Shown piece by piece: positions 27,199-37,700 of a DNA stretch of 64,000 nt (positions are counted from its first letter, which is position 1; each line of letters starts with the position of its first letter). The stretch comes from JAWKWA01 sp041397765. Its GTDB lineage: Bacteria; Pseudomonadota; Alphaproteobacteria; Rhizobiales; Hyphomicrobiaceae. The notes under the pieces are model-generated. The model searched no databases. It was not told the DNA's origin and worked only from the letters and a program-made list of their open reading frames with translations. The stretch spans positions 9,698-73,697 of the forward strand of contig JAWKWA010000020.1 of the NCBI GenBank assembly GCA_041397765.1. Direction: 5' to 3'. A program made the translations under genes and the position numbers.

Positions 27199-28128
27199 AT
27201 GAACCTCGTCAGAACCGGCCTGCTGTTGGCCCTGCTGACCGCGCTCTTCGTCGGTGTCGGCGCTATCGTCGGCGGCCAGACCGGCATGGTGATCGCCTTC
27301 CTGATCGCCCTCGTCATGAACGCGTTCGCCTATTGGAACTCCGATTCCATGGTCCTGCGGATGCACGGCGCCATCGAGGTCGACGAGCGTACCGCTCCCG
27401 AGCTCACCGGCATCGTGCGCCAGCTCGTCGCCAACGCCGATCTGCCGATGCCGCGGGTGTGCATTCTGCACAATCCCCAGCCCAACGCCTTCGCGACCGG
27501 CCGCGACCCCGAGCACGCCACCGTCTGTGCCTCGACCGGCCTTCTCGAGCTGCTCTCGAAGGAGGAGGTGGCGGGCGTCATGGCCCACGAGCTCGCCCAT
27601 GTGAAGAACCGCGATACGCTGACCATGGCGGTCACGGCGACGCTCGCCGGCGCCATCTCCATGCTCGCCAATTTCGGCCTCTTCTTCGGCGGCCGCAGCC
27701 GCGACAACCCGCTCGGCCCCATCGGCACCATCGTGCTGCTGATCGGCGCGCCTCTGGCCGCCACGCTCGTACAGATGGGCATCAGCCGCACCCGCGAATA
27801 CAGCGCCGACGCGCTCGGCGCCGTCATCTGCCAGCGGCCGCTCTGGCTGGCCTCGGCGCTGCGCAAGCTCTCCCAGTTGAAGGGTCGCTACCGCAATCCG
27901 ACCGCCGAGCGCTTTCCTGCAACCTCGCATCTCTTCATCGTCAATCCGCTGACGCCCGGCGGCCTCGCGGCACTCTTCACCACCCATCCCCCGCTCGAGG
28001 AGCGCATCGCCCGCCTCGAGGAGATCGCCCGCGACATGGGCCAGGTTTCGGGACCCGGCGACGGCCGGCCGGTCTCCTCGATCGACGTCATGCGCGGCGG
28101 CGGCCGCAATGGCGGTCCCTGGGGATGA
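27199..28128 (+). CDS. htpX: Zinc metalloprotease HtpX
   Basis: A 309-residue inner-membrane protease of the M48 family. Two N-terminal hydrophobic helices (GLLLALLTALFVGVGAIVGG, MVIAFLIALVMNAFAYW) are followed by the zinc motif VMAHELAHVKNRDT (HExxH), further membrane segments, and the third-ligand Glu in SRTREYSADALGA. The C-terminal region FTTHPPLEERIARL is typical. HtpX degrades misfolded membrane proteins. The stop overlaps the ATG of rsmB by four bases (ATGA), so they are translationally coupled. Confidence 0.95.
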   Translation: MNLVRTGLLLALLTALFVGVGAIVGGQTGMVIAFLIALVMNAFAYWNSDSMVLRMHGAIEVDERTAPELTGIVRQLVANADLPMPRVCILHNPQPNAFATGRDPEHATVCASTGLLELLSKEEVAGVMAHELAHVKNRDTLTMAVTATLAGAISMLANFGLFFGGRSRDNPLGPIGTIVLLIGAPLAATLVQMGISRTREYSADALGAVICQRPLWLASALRKLSQLKGRYRNPTAERFPATSHLFIVNPLTPGGLAALFTTHPPLEERIARLEEIARDMGQVSGPGDGRPVSSIDVMRGGGRNGGPWG

Positions 28129-29597
28129 GCGATAGCCGATCGCGCAATGGAAATGGCCGCGGCGGCGGCCGGCCGTCGAAGGCTGCGGGTGCCGGGCCTG
28201 CAGCACGCCCTCCCCGCCGGTCGGGCGCGCCGACCCCCGGCCGGCCGGCCGTGGCGGAGGCCGCGCCAGCCGAGCCCGACCGGGCCGGAACGCCCGGCCT
28301 CGCTGCCCGCCTCGCCGCCGCGCGCATTCTCGCTGACATCCTCGACCGCGGCCACCCCCTCGACGAGGCCCTCGGTCGAGCCGAAGGGCGATCGACCGGT
28401 CTTGAGGACCGCGACCGCGCGCTCGTCCGCCTGATCGTCCACACGACGTTGCGTCGGCGGGGAGAGATCGCCTCGCTCATCCGCCGGTTCCTCCGCAAGC
28501 CCCTGCCGGCCGAGGCGGCCGGCGTCACTCGCCTCCTCGAATGCGCGATCGCCCAGCTCCTCTTCGTCGGCATGCCGGCCCATGCCGTCATCGACCTCTC
28601 GGTGCGGGCCTCGCGCATGCTCTCGCGCAGCGACCGCTATTCGGGCCTCGTCAACGCGGTGCTGCGCCGGGTCGCCGTCGAGGGACCCTCTCTGGTCGGC
28701 GAAGCTGACGCCGCCCGCCTCGACACCCCGGACTGGCTGTGGACGCGCTGGGTCGCGGCCTATGGCGAGGCATCGGCGCGCCGCATCGCCGGTCAACATC
28801 TGGCCGAGCCGAGCCTCGACATCTCGACTGCGACGGATGCCGCCGGCTGGGCGGCCCGCCTCGGTGGCGAGCTGCTCGACACCGGCACGATCCGCCTCGG
28901 CGCCAGGGGCCGGATCGAGCAGCTTCAGGGGTTCGCCGAGGGTGAATGGTGGGTCCAGGATGCCGCCGCGGCCCTGCCGGTCCGTCTGCTCGGTGATGTT
29001 CGCGGCCTCGCCACCGCCGACCTCTGCGCGGCCCCCGGCGGCAAGACCGCGGCGCTGGCGGCAGCCGGGGCCGAGGTGACGGCGGTCGAGAGCTCGAAGT
29101 CCCGCATCGGCCGCCTGGAGGACAATCTGCGCCGGCTGCGGCTCGAGGTGCGCATCGTCGCCGCCGATGCGACGGAATGGCGGGGGGAAACCCCGTTCGC
29201 CCGCGTTCTGCTCGATGCGCCATGCAGCGCGACCGGCACCATCCGCCGCCACCCCGACATTCCCCACCTCAAGGCGGCCGGCGACATCACCGCTCTCGCC
29301 ACGCTCCAGACGCGCCTTCTCGACAATGCCTGGCGCTTGCTCGAGCCTGGCGGCCTCCTCCTCTACTGCACCTGCTCGCTCGAGCCGGAGGAGGGCGAGG
29401 ACCAGATTGCCGCCTTTCTCGCCCGCCATGCCGATGCAACGCTGATCCCGGTCGCGCCCGCGGATGTTTGCGGCCATGGCGAGTGGATCACCGCAGCGGG
29501 ATACCTGCGGACACTGCCGTTCCACGAGCCGGCCGGATCGGCTATGGGGGCGGGAATGGATGGCTTCTTCGCCGCCCGGCTGCAAAAAAGCCGCTGA
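28125..29597 (+). CDS. rsmB: RsmB-type 16S rRNA m5C methyltransferase
   Basis: A 490-residue RsmB/NOL1/NOP2/Sun-family enzyme that methylates cytosine-967 of 16S rRNA. A disordered, Gly/Arg/Pro-rich 65-residue N-terminus precedes a NusB-like RNA-binding domain (AARILADILDRGHPLDEAL, MPAHAVIDLSV, GLVNAVLRRVA). The SAM domain has DLCAAPGGKTAAL, LDAPCSATGTIRRHPDI with a catalytic Cys, and LLYCTCSLEPEEGEDQI with the second Cys. It begins at an ATG overlapping the htpX stop. The htpX-rsmB-heparinase order is frequent in Rhizobiales. Confidence 0.93.
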   Translation: MSDSRSRNGNGRGGGRPSKAAGAGPAARPPRRSGAPTPGRPAVAEAAPAEPDRAGTPGLAARLAAARILADILDRGHPLDEALGRAEGRSTGLEDRDRALVRLIVHTTLRRRGEIASLIRRFLRKPLPAEAAGVTRLLECAIAQLLFVGMPAHAVIDLSVRASRMLSRSDRYSGLVNAVLRRVAVEGPSLVGEADAARLDTPDWLWTRWVAAYGEASARRIAGQHLAEPSLDISTATDAAGWAARLGGELLDTGTIRLGARGRIEQLQGFAEGEWWVQDAAAALPVRLLGDVRGLATADLCAAPGGKTAALAAAGAEVTAVESSKSRIGRLEDNLRRLRLEVRIVAADATEWRGETPFARVLLDAPCSATGTIRRHPDIPHLKAAGDITALATLQTRLLDNAWRLLEPGGLLLYCTCSLEPEEGEDQIAAFLARHADATLIPVAPADVCGHGEWITAAGYLRTLPFHEPAGSAMGAGMDGFFAARLQKSR

Positions 29598-29668
29598 GGC
29601 GAGGTAGGTCCCGGCATCGCGGGCCGGGATCGGCCAATCCGGAAGACCGGCCTGATCGGGGAGCGGAC

Positions 29669-31360
29669 ATGAGGGAGAGGATCGCGGATCTCACCGGGCG
29701 CATGCGCGACATGGCCGGGCGCCTCGTCCCTGCGGGCTGGGCGAGCTCGATCGATGCTGCGGCCGATCTGCTCATCGTGCCTCAGGATCTGCGCAGCACC
29801 GATCTCGGGCTGATGAGCGAGATTTCCTCGGGCAAGCTCGGGCTCGCCGGGGCGACGGCGACGATCGACGATGTGTCGCCCTTCGATGTCTCGCCGCCCA
29901 CCCATGCCTGGTCCGAGGCCTTGCACGGCTTTTCCTGGCTGAGCGACCTGCGTGCCGCCCGCACCGACGCCGCCCGCCGCATCGCCCGCACGCTCGTCCT
30001 CGAATGGATCGGCCGCGACACCCGCGGCATCGGCCTCGCATGGCGGCCCGAGGTGGTCGCGCGGCGGCTGCTCTCCTGGCTCGCCAACGGCGCCAACCTG
30101 GTCGATGGCCTCAGTCCCGGCGAGTACGATGCGCTGTTGCGCAGCATCGTCGCACAGCTCGCCTTCCTGCGCGCCCATCGTCACGAGGCCCGTGCCGGCG
30201 ACCGCCGGCTGATCGCCGAGCTGGCGATCCTCGAGACCGCGCTCTGCCTGTCCGGTCATGAAGACGAGGTACGCGCCGCGCTGCCTCTGTTCCTCGGCGA
30301 GCTCGATCGCCAGATCGTGTCCGACGGCGGACATGTCAGCCGCCATCCGGGCCGCCCGGTCGCGATCCTGCTCGACCTGCTGCCGCTGCGGCAATGCTTC
30401 GTCGCCCGCAACATGACGCCCCCTGAGGGTCTCGTCGAGGCCATCCGCCGCATGGTGCCGATGATCCGCTACATGCGGCTCGGCGACGGCGGCATCGCCC
30501 GTTTCAACGGCATGGGCGTCACCATCCCCGACGTGCTTGGCACCGTGCTCGCCTTCGACGATGCGGTCGGGCAGGACCTCGAGAGCGCCCCCGTCTCGCG
30601 CTACGTCCGCATGCAGCGACGCCAGGCGGTGGTGCTGGTCGACGTCGGAACGCCACCGCCGGTGACCGTCTCGGGCGAGGCGGCGGCCGGCTGCCTGTCC
30701 TTCGAGATGAGCAGCGGTGCCACGCTTCTCGTCGTCAACAACGGCGCCCCCGACGAGGCCAACCGCGCCTGGCGGCTCAATGCCCGCGGCACGGCCGCCC
30801 ATTCGACCCTCGAGTTGAACGATTCCTCCTCGTCCTTGCTGGTGCGCCAGCCCGACATCGTCGAGCGGCTCGGCGTGCCCGGCATTTCCGAGCCCTCGGC
30901 CGTCGAGACCCGCACCCGCGCCGACGAGGATGGCGCGCTCGAGCTCCAGGCGAGCCACAATGGCTATGTCGATCGCTACGGCATGATTCATGCGCGCACG
31001 CTGCGCCTGTCGGCCCAGGGCGACCGGCTGGATGGCGTCGACAGGGTCTACGAGACCGGCCGCACCACCTTCGGCCGCACCCGCCGCAGCCTGCCCTTCG
31101 CCATCCACTTCCATTTCCATCCCGATGCCGAGCTGCGCCGGCCCGGCGAAGTCGGCAAGGCGGAGATCGTCCTGCCGAGCGGCGAGATCTGGGAGATGGT
31201 GGCAGAGGGTGCCGCCCTCGGCATCGAGGAGAGCGTCTTCCTCGCCCGGCTCTCCGGTCCGAGCCGGGCCGCCCAGATCGTGCTGCGCGGCCAGGCGAAC
31301 GGCGAGGCGGAGGTGCGCTGGCGCCTCGCCCGGATACACCGCCCCGGCCGCACCGCCTGA
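29669..31360 (+). CDS. Heparinase II/III family protein
   Basis: A 563-residue protein with GGGGAG before the ATG. The N-terminal (alpha/alpha) toroid region contains PPTHAWSEALHGFSWL and RPEVVARRLLSWLANG, then IVSDGGHVSRHPGRPVAILL. The C-terminal half is the heparinase II/III-like beta domain, with ELQASHNGYVDRYGMIHART and HFHFHPDAELR, carrying the conserved His residues. Family members cleave uronate polysaccharides, but the alphaproteobacterial relatives found next to rsmB and purH are uncharacterised. No signal peptide is visible, which is odd for a secreted lyase. Confidence 0.87.
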   Translation: MRERIADLTGRMRDMAGRLVPAGWASSIDAAADLLIVPQDLRSTDLGLMSEISSGKLGLAGATATIDDVSPFDVSPPTHAWSEALHGFSWLSDLRAARTDAARRIARTLVLEWIGRDTRGIGLAWRPEVVARRLLSWLANGANLVDGLSPGEYDALLRSIVAQLAFLRAHRHEARAGDRRLIAELAILETALCLSGHEDEVRAALPLFLGELDRQIVSDGGHVSRHPGRPVAILLDLLPLRQCFVARNMTPPEGLVEAIRRMVPMIRYMRLGDGGIARFNGMGVTIPDVLGTVLAFDDAVGQDLESAPVSRYVRMQRRQAVVLVDVGTPPPVTVSGEAAAGCLSFEMSSGATLLVVNNGAPDEANRAWRLNARGTAAHSTLELNDSSSSLLVRQPDIVERLGVPGISEPSAVETRTRADEDGALELQASHNGYVDRYGMIHARTLRLSAQGDRLDGVDRVYETGRTTFGRTRRSLPFAIHFHFHPDAELRRPGEVGKAEIVLPSGEIWEMVAEGAALGIEESVFLARLSGPSRAAQIVLRGQANGEAEVRWRLARIHRPGRTA

Positions 31361-31441
31361 TCCGGCCGCCGGCCAGCCGCTACCATCGTCCGCTGTGACA
31401 TCCCCGCCCTGCCGTGCTACCCCGCGCCAGCCAGACGAGAG

Positions 31442-31564
31442 TCGCTCAAGGAGCGAGCGCGGGTGCGCGCATCGAGATCGTGATTGAGATCACGAGGAGA
31501 GGATGTGCGGCCGGCAGGGGGTGCGGAGAGCCACCTCGGCGTTGGGGCGAGCGCCGCTCGCCCC
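31442..31564 (+). promoter_or_regulatory. Structured leader before purH, three hairpins
   Basis: In the 258 bases before purH I find three perfect stems: 31442-31456 (TCGCTC, loop AAG, GAGCGA), 31478-31495 (TCGTGAT, loop TGAG, ATCACGA) and 31544-31564 (GGGGCGAG, five-base loop, CTCGCCCC). Some may terminate the upstream gene. Together they suggest an RNA-level control region; the sequence does not match the ZTP or purine riboswitch motifs I know. Confidence 0.35.
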
Positions 31565-31618
31565 TTCACGGACCATCGAGCCCGATCGGTCGAGATGCTT
31601 GAGACAAGGAGCGGTGGA

Positions 31619-33211
31619 ATGGCCATCGAACACGCGGCAATTGCACGGGCCCTCATCTCGGTTTCCGACAAGAGCGGCATCGTCGATCTCGCCCGCGCTC
31701 TCGCCGCCCGGGGCATCGAGATCGTCTCGACGGGCGGCACCGCCAGCCTGCTTCGCGCCGAAGGCATCGCCGTCCGCGACGTATCCGAGCTGACCGGATT
31801 TCCCGAAATGATGGACGGCCGCATCAAGACGCTCCATCCAAAGGTGCATGGCGGGCTTCTGGCCGTTCGCGGCGATGCCGCCCACGAGACGGCGATGGCC
31901 GGCCACGGCATCCCCGCCATCGATCTTCTCGTCGTCAATCTCTATCCCTTCGAGGCGACCGTGGCGTCGGGCGCCGGCTACGAGCAATGCGTCGAGAACA
32001 TCGACATCGGCGGTCCGGCGATGATCCGTGCGGCTGCCAAGAACCACGCCGCGGTCACTGTCGTCGTCGAGCCTGCCGACTATCCAAGGCTGCTCGCCGA
32101 GCTCGAGGCGGGCGACGGTGCGACGAGCCTCGCCTTCCGCAAGGAGCTCGCCGCCAGGGCCTATGCCCGCACCGCCGCCTACGACGCCGCCATCGCCGGC
32201 TGGTTCCAGGAAACCCTTGGCGATCCGGCGCCTGCGAGGGTGGTGCTGTCCGGCCGGCTCGCCCAGACGCTCCGCTATGGCGAGAATCCGCATCAGGCCG
32301 CCGCGCTCTATGTCACGGACGAGGTGCGTTCGGGCGTCGCGACGGCGCGCCAGGTGCAGGGCAAGGAGCTCTCCTACAACAATCTCGCCGACACCGACGC
32401 CGCCTTCGAGCTGATCGCCGAGTTCGACGCCCAAGCGTCAGCCGCCATCGCCATCATCAAGCACGCCAATCCTTGCGGCGTCGCGACCGCGCCGACGCTC
32501 GCAGCCGCCCACGCGCTGGCCCTGCGTTGCGATCCGGTCAGTGCCTATGGCGGCATCGTCGCGCTCAACCGGCCGCTCGACGTCGCGGCTGCCGAGGCGA
32601 TCCTCGCGGTCTTCACCGAGGTCGTCATCGCACCGGGCGCGAGCGAGGCGGCGCTCGCCGTCCTTGCCGCAAAGTCCAATCTCCGTGTGCTCTTGACCGA
32701 CGGTCTGCCGGATGTCCGCGCCGCCGGTCATCTGCTGAAGCCGGTCTCCGGCGGCTTTCTCCGGCAGTCCCGTGACAATGGCGTGGTCGACGACCTGACG
32801 CTGAAGGTGGTGACGCGCCGCGCCCCGACCCCGGCCGAGCTTGCCGATCTGCGCTTCGCGTTCCGTGTCGCCAAGCATGTGAAATCGAACGCCATCGTCT
32901 ATGCCCGCGACGGCGCCACCGTCGGTATCGGTGCCGGCCAGATGAGCCGGGTCGATTCCTGCCGGATCGCGGCCTGGAAGGCGCGCGAGGCGGCGACTGC
33001 CGCCCGTCTCTCCGGCTCGCTCGCGGCAGGCTCGGTCGTCGCCTCCGACGCGTTCTTTCCGTTCGCCGACGGCCTCCTCGCCGCCGCCGAGGCTGGCGCA
33101 ACGGCGGTGATCCAGCCGGGCGGCTCCTTGCGCGACGACGACGTGATCGCCGCCGCCGACGCCAGAGGCCTCGCCATGGTCTTCACCGGCATGCGCCACT
33201 TCCGGCATTGA
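31619..33211 (+). CDS. purH: Bifunctional IMP cyclohydrolase / AICAR formyltransferase
   Basis: A 530-residue purine-biosynthesis enzyme catalysing the last two steps to IMP. AAGGAG stands seven bases before the ATG. The N-terminal MGS-like cyclohydrolase domain has ALISVSDKSGIVDLARALA and IEIVSTGGTASLL, GRIKTLHPKVHGG and NLYPF. The AICAR transformylase domain follows, with RYGENPHQAAALYV, AIIKHANPCGVA, KHVKSNAIVYA and the C-terminal FFPFADGLLAAAEAG. Length and motifs are normal. The upstream heparinase-like gene is a frequent neighbour in this group of bacteria. Confidence 0.96.
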   Translation: MAIEHAAIARALISVSDKSGIVDLARALAARGIEIVSTGGTASLLRAEGIAVRDVSELTGFPEMMDGRIKTLHPKVHGGLLAVRGDAAHETAMAGHGIPAIDLLVVNLYPFEATVASGAGYEQCVENIDIGGPAMIRAAAKNHAAVTVVVEPADYPRLLAELEAGDGATSLAFRKELAARAYARTAAYDAAIAGWFQETLGDPAPARVVLSGRLAQTLRYGENPHQAAALYVTDEVRSGVATARQVQGKELSYNNLADTDAAFELIAEFDAQASAAIAIIKHANPCGVATAPTLAAAHALALRCDPVSAYGGIVALNRPLDVAAAEAILAVFTEVVIAPGASEAALAVLAAKSNLRVLLTDGLPDVRAAGHLLKPVSGGFLRQSRDNGVVDDLTLKVVTRRAPTPAELADLRFAFRVAKHVKSNAIVYARDGATVGIGAGQMSRVDSCRIAAWKAREAATAARLSGSLAAGSVVASDAFFPFADGLLAAAEAGATAVIQPGGSLRDDDVIAAADARGLAMVFTGMRHFRH

Positions 33212-33228
33212 CGCCGGCCGGCCTGCGC

Positions 33229-33263
33229 GGATCACGAGTCGAAACTCACACGCGCCGGTATCA
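33229..33263 (-). repeat. 3'-end dispersed repeat, copy B
   Basis: Read on the minus strand it starts TGATACCGGCGC, where TGA is the stop codon of the MFS gene, and ends TTTCGACTCGTGATCC. Within it GAGT-TTCG-ACTC forms a small hairpin with a UUCG-type loop. It lies between the convergent purH and MFS genes, so it could act as a 3'-end structure for either. Confidence 0.5.
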
Positions 33264-34682
33264 GAGCCCGCTCTCGGTCGGCTTGTTCTTCACGCGCAGC
33301 ATCAGCACGAAGCCGATCCCGAGCAGCACGAGCACGACACCGACACCGAGCCGCTCGTTGTTGGTGAGCAGCGTCATCGCGGCTATCAGCAAGGGCGCGA
33401 TGAACGACGTCGCCTTGCCGGAGAAGGCGAACATGCCGAAGAACTGCGCCAGCTTGTCTGGCGGCGAGATGCGCGCCATCAGGCTCCGGCTCGAGGAATA
33501 GAGTGGGCCCGCCACCACGCCGACGACGATGGCGAAGGCGATGAACACCAATTCCGCCGTCGACTGGAACGCGCCGGCACCAGCCGTCTTCGCCGCCACC
33601 GGCACCACGAACAGGACGTGCTCGCCGTCGATCGAGAGCACGCCGAGCGTCGCGATGATCGCCAGCACCAGCGATGTCATGATCACCGTCTTCGGGCCGA
33701 GCCGATCCTCGATGAACCCGCCCGTCGCCGCCCCGATCATCGCCGCGACGGACAGGATGATGCCGAACAGTCCCTTCTCGAAGAGCTGCCAGCCGAAGAA
33801 GTTGACCGCATAGATGCCAGCGAAGGTGAAGACGCCGCTGAGCCCGTCCTGGTAGAGCATCCGCGCGATCAGGAACTGCACGATGTTCCCGTAGCGGCGG
33901 ATCTCGTGGAAGGTGTGGCCGATCTGCGCGAGCCCGTCGCGCACCGGATGCGCCGAACGCGCCGTCGCCTTGGGATCGGGCGTGAACAGGAAGAACGGCA
34001 GCGCGAAGATCAGGAGCCACGCCGCCGCGAACGGTCCGACCAGCCGGTCGCCCTCGCGCGATGCGTGGTCGAGCGCGATCACCGGATCGAGGCCGAGGAT
34101 CGTCTTGCCCGTCACCGGATCGGGCGCGATGAGGCCGACCATGACGATGAGCGCGACGAGCCCGCCCGCATAACCGACGGCCGCGCCGATGCCCGACAAC
34201 CGGCCGAGCTTCGACTGCGGCACCAGTTTGGGCATGATGGCGTTGATGAAGACGGCATTGACCTCTGCCGCCACCCAGGCGAGCACATAGCCCGCCAGCA
34301 CCAGATAGGTGAGCTCCGGCCGGCCCGGCAGCGCGTACCACAGGCTCGCCATGCCGATAACGAAGAAGACCGTCGACAGGAGGATCCACGGCTTGCGCCG
34401 TCCGCTCTGGTCCGCGACCGCGCCGATGATCGGGCTGAGCACGGCGATGAGGATCGCGGCAATCGCCGTGGCGACGCCCCAGACGCTCTGACCTGCCACC
34501 GGATCGTTCATGAACACATTCGCGAAATAGGGCGCGAACAGGAACGTGACGATGAGCGCATAGAACGGCTGTGCCGCCCATTCGTAGAGCACCCAGCCGA
34601 AGATGCCGAGACGGCCGACACGGCCTGCCTGCTCGCCGGGCGCTCCGGCATCGCCGTTCATGGTTCCCGTGGCTTCGCTCAA
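33261..34682 (-). CDS. MFS transporter, UMF1/Atg22-like
   Basis: A 473-residue polytopic membrane protein. The start is a TTG at 34682 with GGGGAGG five bases upstream; the internal ATG at 34661 has only a weak site. Family marks: WVLYEWAAQPFYALIVTFLF at the first helix, GAVADQSGRRKPWILLS as the loop 2-3 motif, and GPLYSSSRSLMARISPPDKL, typical of UMF1 proteins related to vacuolar amino-acid effluxer Atg22. About twelve hydrophobic segments are visible. The substrate is unknown. It sits just downstream of, and in the same orientation as, glutamate dehydrogenase, 47 bases apart, so co-transcription is possible. Confidence 0.86.
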   Translation of the reverse strand: MSEATGTMNGDAGAPGEQAGRVGRLGIFGWVLYEWAAQPFYALIVTFLFAPYFANVFMNDPVAGQSVWGVATAIAAILIAVLSPIIGAVADQSGRRKPWILLSTVFFVIGMASLWYALPGRPELTYLVLAGYVLAWVAAEVNAVFINAIMPKLVPQSKLGRLSGIGAAVGYAGGLVALIVMVGLIAPDPVTGKTILGLDPVIALDHASREGDRLVGPFAAAWLLIFALPFFLFTPDPKATARSAHPVRDGLAQIGHTFHEIRRYGNIVQFLIARMLYQDGLSGVFTFAGIYAVNFFGWQLFEKGLFGIILSVAAMIGAATGGFIEDRLGPKTVIMTSLVLAIIATLGVLSIDGEHVLFVVPVAAKTAGAGAFQSTAELVFIAFAIVVGVVAGPLYSSSRSLMARISPPDKLAQFFGMFAFSGKATSFIAPLLIAAMTLLTNNERLGVGVVLVLLGIGFVLMLRVKNKPTESGL

Positions 34683-34729
34683 GCGAGCCTCCCCTCATTC
34701 GTGTTGGTCTCAGGTCATGCCGGATCGAC

Positions 34730-37700
34730 TCATGTCGTGACGAGATCGCGGAGTTGGGCGGCCGCAACGGTCAGCCGCGCCAGCGTCAGCGCACCCTGCG
34801 TCGTGATCTCCTGCAGGCTGGCACGCGCCCGCTCGGCCGCGAGGCCCTTCCTCTTCAGCCAGCCCTCGAGATCGGCCTTGCCGCCATCGCCGTTGCGCAT
34901 CACGTCTTCGGTGATCGCGCGCTGGGCATCCGAGAGGATAGACAGCGTCGAGTTGAGTGCCAGTCGGTCGTAATAGTCGCTGACCGGGAGCTGCTCGGCC
35001 GCCGCCCGCAGATCCGAAAGGTCGAAGTGGTCGCCGATCTCGGCATGCGTGTGTGCGACGGCGCCGAGCGGGCGGCCGGTCGCCATGGCGGCGAGTGCGG
35101 CATCGGGCGCATTGGCGAGCGCATCGAGGCTGGCGATCTCGCGGGCCGTTTCCTCGGGCACGCCGGCATTCACCGAGGTCGCCGTCTTGTCGTCGATGAG
35201 CTGGCGCTGGCGACCGCGCGCGTCCCGCAGATGCCCGCGATAGGCGACAATGCCCGGCCGATAGGTCTCGATCACCGAAGACAGTCCCGTGCCGAGCTTG
35301 ACCTTCCGCAGGAACCAAGCGGTCTGCCGCCTGACCAAATCCTGCACCTCGCGATAGAGACCGAGCTGCACGACGCCCGAGACGCGGGCGTCGAGCGCAT
35401 CGATCGCCGCCCACAGCCGGTCGAGCTCGTAGACGGCCTCCACCGCCGCATAGGCCGCGACGATCGAGGCGGCCGAGTGTCCGGTCTCCTCCGATAGCCT
35501 GACGATCATCGTCGAGCCGCCGCGATTGATGACGGCATTCGTCAGCACCGTGGCGATGATCTCACGGCGCAGCCTGTGCCGCTGCAGGTCCTCCGCGAAC
35601 TGCTCGCGCATGGTCCTGGGGAAATAGTCGACGAGTGTCTCGCCGAAGAACGGATCGTCGGGCAGCTCGCTGCGGATCAGCGTCCGCGCCAGCTCGATCT
35701 TGGCATAGCTCAGCAGCACCGCGAGCTCTGGCCGCGTCAGCGGCTCGCCGTTGCGGGCACGCTCGGCCATCTGCGTGTCGCTCGGCAGGAACTCGATCTG
35801 CCGGTCGAGCAGGCCCGCATTCTCCAGCTCGTGCATCAGCCGCTTCTGGAAGCCGAGATCGGCGAGGCCGCGGCTCTGTCCAAGGCTGAGCGCGAGCCCC
35901 TGGCGGTAGTTGTTGACGAGGCAACCGGCCGCCACCTCGTCGGTCATCGAGACGAGGATGCGGTTGCGCTCGGCGATGTCGAGGCGGCCCGACTGCAGTG
36001 CCGGACCGAAGGCGATCTTGATGTTCACCTCCTGGTCCGACGAGTTGACGCCCGCCGAATTGTCGATGAAGTCGGTGTTGAGCCTGACGCCGCGCCGGCC
36101 GAGCTCGATGCGGCCGCGCTGCGTCACGCCGAGATTGGCGCCCTCGCCGATCACCTTCGCCTGGACATCTTCTGCGGTGACGCGGATGAGATCGTTTGCG
36201 CGGTCGCCGACCTGGTCGTCCGTCTCCGCCGCCGCCTTCACATAGGTGCCGATGCCGCCGAACCACAGCAGGTCGGTCGGCATGCGCAGGATGGCATGCA
36301 TCAGCTCGGCCGGTGTCAAGCTCGCCGCCGGGACGCCGAGCACCTTCTGCATCTGCGGCGACAGCGGGATCGACTTCGCCGAGCGCGCGAAGACGCCGCC
36401 GCCCTCGGAGATCTTGGCGCGGTCGTAGTCCTGCCAGCTCGAGCGCGGCAGATCGAACAGGCGCTGGCGCTCGCCGAAGCTCACCGCCTCGTCGGGATCG
36501 GGATCGAGGAAGATATCCCGGTGGTCGAAGGCCGCCACCAGCCGGATCGCCTTCGACAGCAGCATGCCGTTGCCGAACACGTCACCCGACATGTCGCCGA
36601 TGCCGGTGACATGGAAAGGCGTCGTCTGGATGTCGATGTCCATCTCGCGGAAGTGGCGTTTCACGCATTCCCAGGCGCCGCGCGCCGTGATCGCCATCTT
36701 CTTGTGGTCGTAGCCCGCCGAGCCGCCCGATGCGAAAGCATCGCCGAGCCAGAAGCCGTGGCGCGCCGACAGCGCATTGGCGGTGTCGGAGAAGCTCGCC
36801 GTGCCCTTGTCGGCGGCGACCACCAGATAGGGATCGTCGCCGTCGTGCCGCACGACGCGCTGCGGCGGCACGATCGCATCGCCGACGCGATTGTCGGTGA
36901 GATCGAGCAGCGTCGAGATGAACAGCCGGTATGCCGCGGTGCCTTCCTGCTGGATCGCATCGCGGCCGCCACCTGCCGGCAGCAGCTTCGGCAGAAATCC
37001 GCCCTTGGCACCGTTCGGCACGATGACCGTGTTCTTCACCTGCTGCGCCTTGACGAGGCCGAGCACCTCGGTGCGGAAGTCCTGCACCCGGTCGGACCAG
37101 CGGATGCCGCCGCGCGCGATCGGCGAGAAGCGCAGATGCACGCCCTCGACCCGCGGCGCATAGACCCAGATCTCGGCATAGGGCCGCGGCTCGGGCATCA
37201 GATCGACCTGCGACGAGCGTAGCTTGAAGGCGATGGCCTCCGGCGGCTGGCCGTCGCCCTGGCGCTGATAGAAATTGGTCCTGAGCGTCGCCTCGATCAG
37301 ATTGAGGTAGTGCCGGATGATGCGGTCCTCGTCGAGGCTCGGCACGTTCTGCAGCTCCGCCTCGATCCGCGCCCGGATCGCCGCCGCTTCTTCCGCACGC
37401 TTTTCGGGCGTGATGTCGAGATCGGGATCGAAGCGCGCGCGGAATATTTGCATGAGGTCGCTCGCGACGCCTGGATGATGCGTCAGCGTGTCCGCCATCG
37501 AGGTCCGGCGGAACGGCAGACCGATCTGCACCATATAGGCGCCGTAGGCCCGCATCATCGCCGCCTCGCGCCAGTCCAGGCGCGCCGCCTTGATCAGGCG
37601 GTTGAACGGATCGCTCTCGGTTTCGCCCCGCCAATTGGCGAGATAGCAGGCCTCGAGCCTGAGGTCGTCCGAGCCGAGCTCGAGCGGTGCATTGTCGGTG

